A DNA stretch of 64,000 bases from positions 1,935,501 through 1,999,500 of the forward strand of contig JAMKCF010000014.1 of assembly GCA_023634235.1 (NCBI GenBank), read 5' to 3'. Both the position numbers and the translations under genes were made by a program. This document shows, in pieces, positions 1-13,800 of the stretch. The DNA is from Pisaster brevispinus. Taxonomy: Eukaryota; Echinodermata; Asteroidea; Forcipulatida; Asteriidae. Every line of letters begins with the position of its first letter. The stretch's first letter is position 1. Below the pieces are notes generated by a model that saw only the letters and a program-made list of their open reading frames with translations, ran no database searches and was not told the origin of the DNA.

Positions 1-244
1 CAGTACAATGTATACCAATAAGATCGCGCACGCAATTTCTAAGGTCTGAGACACGGCATTTCTGCACATGGGAAGGAAATAGTTTTAGTGTAGGGACACG
101 ATAATCCCAAAATCAATGCCATTTAAAACGGGGAAGATTGGTAGGACTTTTGTCCACTTTTTTCATCATTGACATTTATAAAATAACTTATTATTATGTT
201 GTATCCCCGTCCTTAAATATTCCCTGAATGTTTTTCAGCCTATG

Positions 245-270
245 AAAAAAAAAAAAAAAAAAAAAAAAAA
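245..270 (+). repeat. Poly(A) tract
   Basis: A run of 26 A residues. It may be the tail of a decayed retroelement, but no recognisable body precedes it. Confidence 0.8.
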
Positions 271-639
271 CCGTTTTTGTTCAATTTTGTGTGTTGTTAA
301 AAAGTTTGTCTGGCTTTTTTCCCTCATTAACCCCACAAATCAACAAGCAATCCCCCACACAATAGGCTTCCAATAATACACATTTTAAAGAAAGTGAGGG
401 TTATAATAGGAATTAAGAAAAACAAATTATAGGCCCTGTGCTTTTTTTATTATCGACCATAGCTTGTTGGAAGGCTTAAGGTTATTTGTGATAATAATTT
501 TTGAATTATTTCTGAAGTTTGTTGAACTTTTTTAGGCTTTTGAAAAAAAAATCAATTTAAACTTATATTTTTAAGTTAGTTTGAAGGTTTTTTTTTTTCT
601 TTTTTCTTTATTTTTCAAATTTAATTGTTGCCTTTTTTA

Positions 640-945
640 ATTCAGAGAATGACATTGTTGATGAAGCCTTTAAATGTATTATTTTATTTAAATATATATT
701 TTTTCGAATTCTGAGAAAGCAAGTAATAATGAAGGCTTTAAACTTTTTCTTTTGTTTACAAATTATTGTATTTTTATTCTAATTTAGAGAATAATATTGA
801 GGATGGAGCCTTCAAACTTTTTGTATTATATTTTATTTAATTATTGTATTTTTATTCTAATTCAAAGAATTAACTTACCTTTTGTATTTTATATTCTATT
901 TAATTCAGAGAATGACATTGATGATGAAGCCTTTAAACTGCTAGA
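640..945 (+). repeat. Degenerate tandem copies of an exon-like unit
   Basis: The phrase TTCAGAGAATGACATTG and its continuation ATGAAGCCTTTAAA recurs at about 641, 708, 783, 861 (short) and 902, spaced 42-78 bp with T-rich filler. The last copy leads into an open frame (ENDIDDEAFKLL, then TPHLIPSIGTR) to about 1102 that resembles a SAM-like helical domain end. I read it as a fragment of a gene or transposon exon that was locally multiplied, not a functional gene. Confidence 0.5.
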
Positions 946-1010
946 CCAGGAGAAGGAAATCACCCCTCATCTCATCCCATCAATTGGAACACGCATAAAG
1001 TTTAAAGGAT

Positions 1011-1409
1011 TTGGGTACTTTTTGCAGGACACAAAACAGTGTCCACAATTTACATTAAACTTACACGATTTGAAGATAATGATGGTAGAAAGCTTCCCTT
1101 AAAGCACTACTTGCTGAGGTGCTGTAGTTTTTGAGAAATGAGTTAAAACAAGTCACACAAATAATTTTCGTCTCACAGTGAGACGAACATTATTCTAGTA
1201 TGTACAAACGTATTATTTTAACAAGTTATGGTAAAATACCATAACTGGAAATATGTTTTACATGCTGAAACTGAGACAAAAAATATTTTCGTGACATTGT
1301 CAAATTGTATTTTAAGGGAAGCTTAAATTTCTAACATCATTATCTTCAAACTGAGTGAGTTTAATGTAAATCTGTGGACATTGTGTTTTGTGTTACAAAA
1401 AGTACCCAG
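1011..1409. repeat. Foldback element with about 90-bp inverted arms
   Basis: The arm at 1011-1100 (from GGGTACTTTTTGCAGGAC to AAGCTTCCCTT) reappears reverse-complemented at 1314-1409 with scattered differences. The loop holds TTTTCGTCTCACAGTGAGACGAA. It is MITE-like, with no coding capacity. Confidence 0.65.
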
Positions 1410-1415
1410 ACCCTT

Positions 1416-2402
1416 GACACTATTGGTAATTACTCAAAATAATTGTTACCATAAAAACTTACTTGGTTTGGAGAGCAATGGCTTTATGAGTAAACTGGGA
1501 ACTATAACTCATTTACAAGCAGTCTAGCACATAGATTGTCCTTTGTAAGAGGTGTTTCCATGTATTTTACATTTTATTTATATCATGTGTTTTTTCTTAA
1601 TTTAAAAAAATAGTTGTTCCTTTTGCGTTGTTACCCTTCCTTAAAGTTCAAGCCTGCACCCGATAACTTTGAAATGCAAAACTAATTCTTTTGCTCTAGC
1701 CTTGATATATTTTTTGCCCTGGTATTTATGTCTTTGTTTTTCTGCTAATGTCAGGACCATTTCAAATTAGAAGTTAACGAATGTTTCAAAGGAAACAAAA
1801 GCTTACAATTATAAGGGTTCATTATACAATTTAAAAACAAGTTAATGTTATTCTCGAATGCTTCAATCAGTCTACCCCTATCTACATTATTCGCTGCTCT
1901 GTACCGACCACTGGCAGCAATCTTTTCATTCTGCCTTTATATGTAATGTATATAGGCAGCTATACGAATCAGAAAGCACATAACATAGAATTTGAATTTG
2001 AATGTAAGCATTTGGAAAATGTTTGCTCATAAATAAAATTGAATGGTTGACCAGGTCTTGCTGCTGGCTTGTGCGAAATTGAATGAATCTTGCGGTCTGA
2101 TGAAATTGAATGATCGTATTTGACCAGTGAATGCTAAACTGGTGAATTACTCCCTTTGACTGTTGAATGCTGATTCAAAACGAAATTGAATGAGCCAGCA
2201 GTTAAAATGAATGGATTTTTGTTGACATTGGCCGGGGAAAACATGCACAAAGTAATGCAAAGGGTGTTATTCTTTTGCAAATTCGATGAACAATTTGTGC
2301 CCAAATGTTCACAGGTTTGTTATTGTATGCATATGTTGGGATACACCAAGTGAGAATACTGGTCTTTGACAATTACCAAACGTGTCCAGTGCCTTTAAAA
2401 TA
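1416..2402. repeat. MITE ends split by about 0.75 kb of other sequence
   Basis: The left end (GACACTATTGGTAATTACTC, 1416-1515) and right end (GACAATTACCAAACGTGTCC, 2270-2402) are inverted counterparts of one short element. They are now separated by unrelated DNA, so the element was probably interrupted. A related end fragment lies near 5125-5195. Confidence 0.5.
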
Positions 2403-2524
2403 ATGCTTCCCTTTGTGTATTTAAATTTTTAAATATATGTTTGTATGCAACTTTCTTATGATTATGATAAGAAAATAAATTTGTTTTAGAGAATCAAACG
2501 AAGTGTACATATTTTTTATTCAAG

Positions 2525-2842
2525 GAGTCTACACAGCCAGATTTTTAAAACTTTTTTTGGCCACGGGATTTTGAATTTGATCCATGCTGACAACCACGAT
2601 ACGTGGTCAATGGCTTTACCCCAATGATGTCAATCCCATAATATTTAACCACGGAATTGGGTTACTTTTCAACCACGAATTTGGTCAATTTCTGACAACA
2701 ATACGTGGTTGTTTTTGTTGACCACGTGTCCGTGGTCATTTTTGACACCATTGGGGTCGGTGCATAGTTGACGCCGGGAACGTGGTTAAAAATAACCACA
2801 TCGTGGTTACTTTTTAACCACGTATTTTTAAGAGTGTACTCA
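2525..2842. repeat. MITE-like element rich in CCACG/CGTGG palindromes
   Basis: The segment contains about a dozen AACCACG or CGTGGTT words in both orientations and ends TTTTTAAGAGTGTACT, a terminus related to the CACTC-type elements near 30.1 kb. No coding sequence is seen. Confidence 0.55.
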
Positions 2843-2849
2843 GTTTAAC

Positions 2850-4270
2850 CATGTTGATGACGGACCAGACAACGTCATTGCTTGCAGTTTGAACCCTATA
2901 CACATGCCTGAAAACTGACCACTCGCTCTCCATTATTGTTTGCCTTAGTTTGGCGATCAACAAACCAGCTTACCTGTCAATGTTATGCAGTAGAATGATG
3001 CAAAATGCCGAGGTTGAACCAGACGGTAGTGTGATGGTGGCACACCGTAGACGCGGTATAGTCTCTCAATGGGTAATTTTTTGTACCATTTTCTTTCCTT
3101 CTCGTTTATTGAACCATGGCCACAAACATACCTAGCGTCCTTATACAATACAGTCTTTAAAGGTTGTATTCAAATCACACCGAACCTTGCGTGTCATAAA
3201 TACCCCCAAATGCGACACGTTTCCTACAGTATTTCAATGAATTATGGGTGAGGTACACGTATTTTTTCAAAGAGTTGATTCATTACAATGCCCCTGCCCA
3301 ACAATGTAGCCAGAAGGTGAAGTAGAGGTAAGTGCGCAGTTGAATATTCAAAAAAACTTCAGTTTGGCAATCGAGGGGAAAATCAGGAAAAAATTAATAT
3401 TGTGAAAGTTTAACCACACAGTTTTTCTACATAATGTGTAAAACATTTATCTATTTCATACTTACTCTACGCCACGAAATGACGCGATTTGGGGTCATAT
3501 CTGGATCATTGTAACACCCTGTACGACGCACATTGTGTTGTTATTTGGGTTCAGTTTTTCCCTGATCCTGAGTATAACATACCGATCCAGTTCACACTAA
3601 CCCGGAGTAAACAAACATTTAATTTCCAAGCGCAGGTTCCGGGTCAATGAACCGGATTTCCTCGTTTTTTTTGCGAATGTATAAAAATCACTGACTTTGA
3701 AAAAAATGTCTGATCCGTGTATGACTGTGCAGGTTTGGTCACATCGACAGGCTCTTTCTGAAGTTTTCATATTATGATAAAATTGTTTTGACAAATCAGC
3801 CGAGAAACGTTTACATGTAGCTTAAAGTCTCCCACCGTGTCTTAATTTAATATCACAATATTCTAAATGATTTTTACAATCACAAGATAAATCAGTTTAC
3901 ATACAAGGTATTTCATACCAATCAGAAGAGACCCGTTTATAGTACCTGTTCAAAAAGGTAACTCACCGACAGGAAGTGTTAGTCTGTTAGCTGGATTTTA
4001 AAATAAGAGGAAAATGAAAATAAAGTTCGACTTGGATTACAGTAATACTTATTGTAGTAGGCCCTACATGTGCATTGGTTCGTTGACTGAACTATTAAAA
4101 GTAATCATTTTAATACACAAATACACTTAAAATTGAGTAGACATGAGTACGAGTACAAAAATGGAAAAGGGTAAATAAATGCATCATAAAGTCACCAAGA
4201 AATCTATCTGTTAATTTAAAATACTTGTGATAAGCAGGAAGCAGCGTATGCATATCACGCATAACTATAC
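2850..4270. other. Gene-free stretch at left
   Basis: Only short random frames are present. I see no domain, splice-consistent exon, RNA gene or clear repeat. Confidence 0.5.
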
Positions 4271-4274
4271 AGGC

Positions 4275-4515
4275 TAAAAAAACATCCGGGTCACAACTGA
4301 CCCCGGTTCAGGATTTCGATCAGGGCTGACCCATTGACCCATTTCTGGGTCAGTATGACCTGGAATCTATGTCAAAATGACCTAGAAGTGGGTCAAGCTT
4401 ACGCAGAATCCAGGATCAACTTTTTTTTTTTTTTCTTTCTTTTTTTTTCAGTTTCCAGGTCAGCCTTACCCCCAAAAATGGGTCAGGCCCCCCCCCCCGG
4501 TGGCCGGCCGGAATC
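4275..4515. repeat. GGGTCA-type MITE-like element
   Basis: The unit contains many GGGTCA/TGACCC words (CCGGGTCACAACTGACCCC at one end). Related copies lie at 30112-30482 and 30836-31055. The right end is blurred by poly-T and poly-C. Confidence 0.55.
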
Positions 4516-4673
4516 GTAAATTCCGACTGTTGTTAGATTAAAACGCTTATATTAAACGCTAGTAGCTTAAAAGCATAAAAGGCACGCAAAGCACATTTTT
4601 TTGTAGAACACATTTATTATATATACCCATAAAGTTTCTGTTGAAGTGTGATACAAACACGTCAACCATCAAA

Positions 4674-4683
4674 TTTATTTATT
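4674..4683 (-). promoter_or_regulatory. Tandem polyadenylation signals for the laccase-like gene
   Basis: Reading the minus strand, two overlapping AATAAA hexamers (AATAAATAAA) lie about 180 bp past the stop codon; another AATAAA is at 4613-4618. Either could end the transcript. Confidence 0.55.
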
Positions 4684-4863
4684 TGATTTTGTTGCACTTT
4701 TTTTGTAGTATTTCGTGAATAACTTAAGATCACACACTCCCGAAATTGCGTGAGTATATCTACAAAGTAGATAAACCTGCATATAAAAATATACATACAA
4801 AAACTAGTGTTTCTTTTACCGGATTTTTTTTTTTTTTTTTTTTTTTTTTGGTCTCTTAAAGAT

Positions 4864-7800
4864 CTATTTGTATTTGTTTATAAAGAAGAAAACAACGAAG
4901 CTTAGTGTTAACAGTTCACTGGACAGTCTGTAGGAAATAGCGCCCCCACACGGCATGACAGTAGACCCTGATTCTTCGACCCCATGCGGATACCAGTTAC
5001 CACAGCGTGGAAAGTCCTTGGGTTTTGGCGGTAGGTCGTCTTGGGTTCCAACGCGAACAAGGAGAGACATGCCAATCTAAATGAAGACACAACGAGGATA
5101 AAGATAAATGAATTTGGGTTATACTTGGGTTATACACCAATTGAAGACACTGGTCGTTGACAATATTACCAAAAGTTTACATTGCCTAAAAGTGTGACCG
5201 GATAGCACATTTTGGTTTGATTACCTCTACGTGAAATTCAAGATGGCAGTGGAACAACCACCAACCGGGGTTATTGGCTTCGAATCGAATTGCCGTCAGG
5301 CCACCATCGGGTACAATCACCGTATCCTTCCTTGGTGCACCGGTCAGCTTCCGTGTTATATTACCTGTGTAGTTAATTAATTGAGACTCGTTACGTGTCG
5401 TATCTGATATAACCATTTCCTGTTTATGATTAACCCTCGTACCCTCTGACTTTTCATTAATCATTAACGTGTTTTTTATTGGTAGACTAAACACGTCGGC
5501 CTGCAATCATGTGGTGATTGCATCTAGACACATTAAACTATAGTATGCAAATAAATATTGACTGATTCGAGTGCTTTGGTTAAAACATAGAGACTCCCGC
5601 GGTGATCCCCCGGAGCGGTCTTGTTTTTTTCGTGAGGCGAACCGTAGCAGTCAGTGTTCGTTTTATAACACCAAATACGTATTCTACTACAACGTCTAGG
5701 TACCAAGAAGCTACCGTTGCTACGGGTATATTACACTGGTTACCATGGGTATAGAGCTCATTCGTTGACGTCATTAAGCCGCCATCTTAGAGGTAAACCG
5801 ATGATGAACAATGAAAACGCACACGTTATTAAATCTACGCAATGTGGAACAAACCAATAGACTCCTTGCATATGACGTCATACGCTCTAAAAGCACTGGC
5901 GAGTTCAATGAAGACCTATCATTGGCCCAGAGTTGAGCGTGCGCGTGCACGCGTGCACATTTCCATTGTTTAACCTCAGCGATTGTGTTATGTGCAAGGG
6001 GTCAATGGTTCACAAAAAAATGCACGAGACTTTACACAGTCGATGAGGCTCCTTTAATACACTGTCTCGTTGTCAATTTAAACCGCAAAATATTGTCAGG
6101 GAAATTCAGTGTGACCTTTTTGAGGACAATAGCTCTTGAGTTCAAATAAAGTTCAAAGGTAAATTTAATGTCAAGCTGAAACCAGACTTCCTGTTTTTAG
6201 TATACTTTCAAATAAATGAATGGCTTTACTACCTGCCCTGTCAAGTTCAATTACTTCTTGCACGCTCGTCGATTGGCCCAACTTTTCGAGGGCAACCACC
6301 CGGAACGAATGCCCATGTAGATGCATTGGGTGACTAGCATCAAATGCAACGCCTTCATCCACAAGAACAAACTCGACAACCTGAAGAAAAGGGAACAAAG
6401 AAAGAATCTTGTAAATGTTATTTGGTTTCGAGAAATTCAGGAACTTGTCCATCTCGTCTGAGTGTGTCGAAACATTGTGTACTAATGTAACTCTATCGCA
6501 TACACACACAAAAACTCAACAACCTGACGAAAAAGGAACAGAAATTCTCGTGAATCTTATATTTTTTTTCGAGAAAAGGCTACTAAAAATAATAGCATGT
6601 TGATATAGAGCGACACCTAAAGTCTAACGAAGCTGTTAATCGATACCAAACACGTATCATTACATCATGTTGTATTTTGCGAAACGATGATGTCAATACT
6701 TTATTCAACCAATCAGTGAGTGTTTTCTGCTCATAAATATTCATAAGAAATAGTAATACCTACCTCTCCAATTCTTGCTTGAATAGTGTAAATGCATTCG
6801 CAATATTCTTTAACACAGTCTTTATTAGTAAATGCAGTCTCGGGTGTGCAAATCTCGTCCATGGAGATGTCCTCATATTGGGTGAGTGGTGGCGAGGAGG
6901 GGAATTTGAAGGATATGTGGTTGATTTGCGGGGAGTAAAGGTGATGGGTTTTTGAAATGTCCTCGATGGGGTAAAGGATTGGGTCGTGGAAGTTGTAGTT
7001 ATTGACTTTATTGAAGTCGAGGCCAAGGTAGTATATAGCGTCAGCTCGCTCTACGCTCGTCGCATCATCGGGTTCTGTGAAATTAAAGTTATTTTATGAA
7101 ATAATGTAAAAACCTTAGTAGTGTCATAAACATTGTTCATGTTTTCATGCTTTCAATGTTTTGTTCCCATACAAGTCTGTTTGGTAAACATTATGGTTAA
7201 ATAGCATTGGCTTAAAAAATTTGTAAATTGCTTCTTCTTTCTTATATTGTTTTGATTTCTTTCCCTTTTTCACGGCATACGTATACAATCCGATTGTTAC
7301 CTGCTGCATCAAGTTCAGCCACTGAAATAGCTGTACTGCTGGACATTTCGTTAAATGGATTAACAATCACCCCTTGTCGGTCAATGGCCTCGTCCTCTGT
7401 CGGATCCTCGTTGGGGGCGCCCACGTATCGTACTACAGCAAGCTCTTGACAGTACCGGCAATCGGCGAGCCCCTTCACACGCATCCAGTAGTTGCCAATG
7501 GCGGCGTCAGCGTGCAGGACGAAGTCGTATCTCTCGCCTCCGTAAATGATGAACGCATCTGTTACGGTTGGCTTCAGGGGGGCCCCGTCGCTTGCGATGA
7601 TAGTCAGGTTGTGGCCGTCCACGGAAATCTTCAGAGGGCAGTTCGTGATGGCGTTGCTGATCACACGGAATCTGAACCGCATCCCCCGCTTGACTGAAAA
7701 CGTCTCGCGAGCCGTAAATGCGGTCTGGTTGGTTTCCGAGTCGGCAAATGAGAGCCGCTGCCCTTTACCGTTGATCAGCACCGACTCGGGTTTGTTGCTA

Positions 7801-10800
7801 CCGCTGTCGTGGTGATGAGCGCCAAATTTCACCAACGTCATCTGGTCCAGCCAATCGTGAACCAGGACGACGTGCTCGGGGAGATCCAGATCGTAGAGGG
7901 CTTCGTGCTGCTCTCTCTTTGCGGACTGACGGACCACCAGCGCGCCGAACACCCCGTCTGACCTCTGCATGCCTGAATGCGAATGCCACCAGTGGGTTCC
8001 GTAGGTGACCGCATCAAACCTATACGTGAAGCTGGCACCCATGGGGATGGGGCATTGTGACGTCATAGCTGTGCCGTCCATGTAGGGTGTTTCAAACTGA
8101 TGCGGCCCATGCCAATGGATTGTGGTCCCTTCGGCATAACTCTTTAAGTGGTTGATAACTTTAACCTCGATCGTGTCCTTTTCACATACCTAAGGAAATT
8201 ACACCAATAATTAAAAGGGATTGATTGATTGATCGATTAATTTATTAATTGATTGATTGATTGTTGATTGATTGATTGTTGGTGATTGGAATTGGGATTC
8301 TTGAACTTTTAAATACCCTGGAACAAATGTCAACATAAAGGTTAATTACCTGCACACTTGGACCGGGGATCATCCGGTTAACCACGGCAATGGGTCTCGA
8401 AACACCGTTGAGCGGTATGCAATCTGACCGAGCACAGTCGGTCATGTTGAACGGGCAGTCGTAACAAGCTTTCGACATAGTGTGGTACCACTCCGAAGTG
8501 AACTCATACTTGCACACCTTGGGCTTAGCTGGCCACTCACAGGGTCGAAGGCACTCGTGGGAGAGATCGGATGGGGACAAAGCTAAAAAAATACCATTTT
8601 CAAAAAACAAAACAAAAATCAACCGTTAAAACCCTTTACTAAGTGCCGTCTACCGGTAATCACACTTAAATTGTGGTAGTCATGTGGTCACACTGACTAC
8701 AGTTTCACTTGATCATCATAGGGTTGGATATGTATGGGCTGTGTTGACCCTGATGCTAAGACATGTAGCAGATTGTGTACGCTGTGTATGGTTGTGGGGG
8801 TTTTCTCAGCCCATTACACAAAACACAACCCTGGAAACTGCCACGCCCACTTTTTTTTTAATTTTTTTTTTAGATATGTGGAATGGTCCAGATTTCAATA
8901 GGGGAGTACATCGTGGCGTTTCGTGGCCAAGAGGTCAAGCGTACCCGACTCAAGCTCCGGTGTTTCTGATAAGCAAAGAGCTGGTTCGTGGGTTCGAGTC
9001 CCGGCATTGACACTTGTGTCCTTTAAGCAAGACACCTAACCATTGTTTCGTCCTTCGGACGGGATGTAAAGCCGGTGGTCACATGTGTTGTGTAATGCAC
9101 GTTAAAAAAAAACAGTTACACTTATCGTAACGAGAAGCGGGTAGCCCCGGTGTTTCTAGCTGGTCTGGAAGCAATACGAGCCAACTCACCTTGTATACCT
9201 TACAAGGTATTGTAAGGTTTAATCATTCGTAAAAAACCGCCAGGAGTGTCATTTATGACAGATCTACCTGGCGGATTATATATGTACACTTATAATTGTT
9301 ACAGTGACTTCTGTAGCACAGGGTTTACGAAAACGTTAAATCTATACTGCGTATTGGAACAATCTATTGGCACACTGCACTTTACAACTAAGCAAGTTAT
9401 TGAAGGACACCGGGGGCAATTACTTAAGCGGCCGATTTGAAAGGTAACTGTGGGCGACATTTCGAAGGTTGGGGAACTTATTTGTGATGCAAACAACACC
9501 CATACTGGTGTTAATATAAAGCTTAAATTTAAAGATGGCAAACAAAGTCAGTTTTAATTTTGGTTTTTACCCTACACCGATGTGTGTTAGCACTGTATAC
9601 TCAGTGCTTTCCTGAGTTCTGTGAAAACAATCACAGGCATATTACTCGGGTGGGATTCCAACCCACGACCTTTGCAATTCTAGAGCAGTGTCTTACCAAC
9701 TAGACCACCGAGATTGCCCGGTAGCTAGAGGCAGGGTTCGAATCCCACCCGAGTAATATGCCTGTGATTTTTTTGCACAGAACTCGGGAAAGCACTGAGT
9801 ATACAGTGCTAACACACATCGGTGTAGGGTAAAAACCAAAATTAATATTCTTTATCCCCGATGCAAAATTAACATCTATTAAAGTCAGTTTTGTGATGCA
9901 CTCCTTTTCCAAACATAGTCCTTATGAAAGTGTGGGAAATAGAAGTCTCTATATTAAAACGGTGTAAAATTCAATAGTGATAAATACCCCTCTGTGGGTG
10001 GGCTTTTTTTTTTTTCAACATCCAAAAACATCAAATGACGTCACATTATGTTCAAATATACGGGTCTTTACATTTTTATACGGGAAATCGTTTGCTTCAT
10101 TTCCTGAATGTTGATGATAATCAAAACGGCAATGAATTTGACATTTTTGGCTGACGCAAAAATTCCTCTTTGAAATGTACAGACCTGTTTGTTGTTGATA
10201 TCCAATCAATCTCATGTGTCAAATGTTGCTCTGGATATGGATCAAATATAGTGATAATTTACATCATTTTAAAGTGAGGTTCGACACTTTTGATTTTGTT
10301 TTCTCCCTCTTAATTCATAAAGGAACCGACTGGAAAATGAGTGGATCTCAGAAGATCAATTACACTTGAAGGGGAGACGATATTATTATTTTATTGATAA
10401 TCATACCGACACTTTGAACCTGCACGGCGAGGACTTTGGTTATAAAAGTACGGCGTACCAATAATCTCTTATCTTCCATTGTACAAGGTTTTCTTTTTGT
10501 CTGGTTTGTGTTATGGTATAGTGGTATTCTATACGCTTATCAGCGGATGACTCGGCAAAACAAACACCGCAAACGTGGTAGGCCTTGATAATGATTGTGA
10601 CAAATAAACGTCTTCTCATCAACCGTCACACTTTTGTTAAAGTATTGTAATTGGGTTTTTTCCTCATTTTTAATCGTAATGTAATTTGTAATCTTCCCGG
10701 AATTTATTTGCCTATAGGGTAAGAGATATGAGCGAAGAGGGCGATGGCTTCCGCGGCATTACTTTCCTGCAATCAATCAACAGACCTTGCGAGTCTGTAG

Positions 10801-13800
10801 GTTTGATGTTCCGAAACGGAAAGGTTACCGTTTCGACACTAATACGCCCTTCGATACTAACCTAACACCGGTTGTTGAGAGAAGTTAACTGTGGCACCGG
10901 GGTTTTCCCGTCACACAACCTTAGTATTGGTTTTGGACGTATGAGTACATTGCGTTCTGAACCATGCAACAGAAAATACATTCACATTCTATTAGTAATT
11001 ATTTTATCAATGTTAAAATTGCATTGGGGGATAAGACTCGTTGATTTTTTACCCAAACACCGATGTGTGTAAAGTACTGTATACTCAGTATTTCCTCGAA
11101 CTCAGCGAACAGTGCAAAATGCTTAGTTTAGAAAAAAAAGTACTTTGAAGTCTCACAGCTTTTTACAGTAAACGGGAAATTAGGAAGAGAGTTCATTTGG
11201 GAAGTTGGAAGTCAACAACCCCCAGGTCACAATTGGACAACAATTTTTACACCGTATCCCTTTTATTTGGGCTCTAAAATCTGTCTAGAATAGAACATTT
11301 TGAGTTTGAGGGCCTACAAAATAATAATGAGGCCGGACGCGCTGTTCAGTAGGGTGCACTCAGAGTCCGGGGCCAGATTTCTCCTCTTGACACCGGCATT
11401 CGAATGGCCAATAATATCGCCCCACCCTTTCAACAAGTACCGACCTTGACCATACATGTTGTTTTGGTGGAGCGTTTGTTCGTCCATCACAACAACCCAT
11501 CGGTCGTACTCACAGATCATAAATCAGTACGCACGAACTATAGGTCACGGCTAAAACACGCAACGAAAACATACATTACAATTCTAATTGCCCGTTAAAT
11601 TATTACATCAAGGTTCTTGAGAAAGTGCAACTGGCTACAAGTCAGGTATTTAAAACGTACTACCAAGTAATTTTACGTGATAAGATTTGACCCCGACTAT
11701 TTGTTGTCTTCCAGCTGTAAGCAACTTATTTCTCATCCATATTGAAGAAACAAATAATCTGCTACAAAACACTTTAAATTGTTTCACACAAAACTACTTA
11801 ATTCCAAGTGGTCTCCTCGCAACTCTCTGCGACACTGACAATGAAGCCAAGTCATCCCAGAGTCGTCGTTTTTGTCACGGTCTTAAGTGTCGCGGATCGC
11901 CCACTCTGCCTGTATCGGCTAAAACGATGTTCAGATGATCTCGAATTTGGGACACATTTCGATTATGGGGTTTACGTTGAAGGGTCGAAAGTCTTGGGTT
12001 TCGAAGGGGTCGAGGGCAACCTCGTCTCCATGGTTTACTTTATTTCCAGCCATGTTCGTAAATAGTAAACCCTGGGATGGAAACTCCTCACTTGGACCCT
12101 GATTGGACAACAACATTACATTAGCACATGTACATGTTTCCAATACATACAAGCTACTAAATCTGGTACCAGACCACGAGACTATGGCGAAGATGTGAAT
12201 TTCGATATGCAGCCAGACTATTCTAATTTGCATACGTATCCAAAATTGTTGGATATGCACATGTTCCAATACCAGGGTGAGAGAGCAGTCAACCTCGTAC
12301 TGCTCGACACACCCTGGGGAAGAGGTTGGGTCGAGGGGGGTTTTAGAACAACCCAAATTATTGCCGTGTTTGCTTTTTCTCTGGGTCTGTTGTTTGCACA
12401 CTTGTTCGCAGTTAAAATCGAGTTTTGTGATTATTCACACTCACATCTCCGTGTTGACCCATACTTGATTAAATTACACACCGGGATGTTTTCGCGACCT
12501 TGTTGGTGTTTGGAAACCACTTGTTGAATTTGCCGTTGGATAACCTTACAGCGACCCAAACCTTTGTTTACAAAACTTTTGTTTACAAAAAGAGTGATCT
12601 TGTACATTCCAGGCCATTTCCTGGCGTGCAAGATGCTACACTGGTCGTATGGGAAATTATAAATAACGTGTCATGGTTTCCAAAAAAATTCAAGATTTAG
12701 AAAAAAAAAACTCGCTGATTGAACAAGTTTTGAGACTAGTTTGCCTTTCTCTCAATATCCAAAACTGATTAAAAAATTAGACAGTGTAATCTCCATAGTG
12801 TGATGTTAAGTTTTCTCCGTCACATTTTGGGGTATGTATAAACTGCCTTCGAGTTTGTGTGATCCTTCTATTGCTTCGTTTCTAACAAATTCCTCCGAGT
12901 CGAACATAGAAATAACCTGTTTATAGATTGTTTTGTTCCGCTGTGTAAAAGACCACCACGTGACCACGCGTCATACAACGCACTCCTGAGTCCATGGCTT
13001 TTTGTATTAGCGTGGGATGTCACGTGTTACGTGTTCTGTACACTTGGGCGTAAAATGTTTACAAGTTGCAACAATCCAAGCGTGAAGAGACCTGAGCATG
13101 AATTACTCTGAAGCCCAACAGAGGAAAATCAAATAACAATTTTTTTGTACGCAACGAACTGAGACATACAAGGGTCAAAGATTATAGGAATTACTAATCC
13201 ATATTCAAGTTCATAACTTCCTGGAAATTAAAGTTTTAAAGGGGAAATGCGTGCAGCTCTTCCTCGAATGTTATTTTGTCCTTGCATATAAATAGTGACG
13301 TTTTGGGACTACACTGGCACACCGTAAACGGATGCTCAAAGTCTATTGTTTGATGTAGCTCGGTGAGCTGGTATCATTACACAATTCCGCATTACCTTCC
13401 CCATTATATGCATATTATCGATCCAGTGTAAACAACGGGTGCAGATTACTGTATTCCGTTCTTCCTATACCCTTCCTGACATTGTTCCAGCGTCGGTGAA
13501 AATTACCTAAACACGTTACCAACAAAAAGTAGTCAAGAATGTAGTCAAAATGTGCAAGGGTGTCTTTGTTAGGAAGAGAAAATTTCATTGACTTTTGCAG
13601 CGTACTCTCTTTTTGTTTTGTTTTTACTCGTGATAAAAGAAGAATTTAAAAATCTATTTCTAAAAAATCATAGTTCTTTTTCTTTTTTTTTGAGAATGTT
13701 GAAATGCCGATAATAAAACTTTCAATCGTGTGCCTGCCCAAAAGTACAATGGTATGTCTAGGTTAATATAAAGTATGTTCGTTTTCATTGATCAATAGTA

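Noticed and set aside
5225..5506. Longer version of laccase exon 6 starting near 5500
   Set aside because: Joining there breaks the reading phase from exon 5; the acceptor at 5365/5364 keeps the frame and restores the family sequence [12 protein letters not shown].
7374..7697. Plus-strand frames opposite laccase exon 3
   Set aside because: They are antisense shadows of a 889-bp exon whose frame carries the copper motifs.
8924..9001. Possible tRNA gene
   Set aside because: Box A and B are good, but the acceptor stem does not pair and a SINE body follows, so it is called a SINE.
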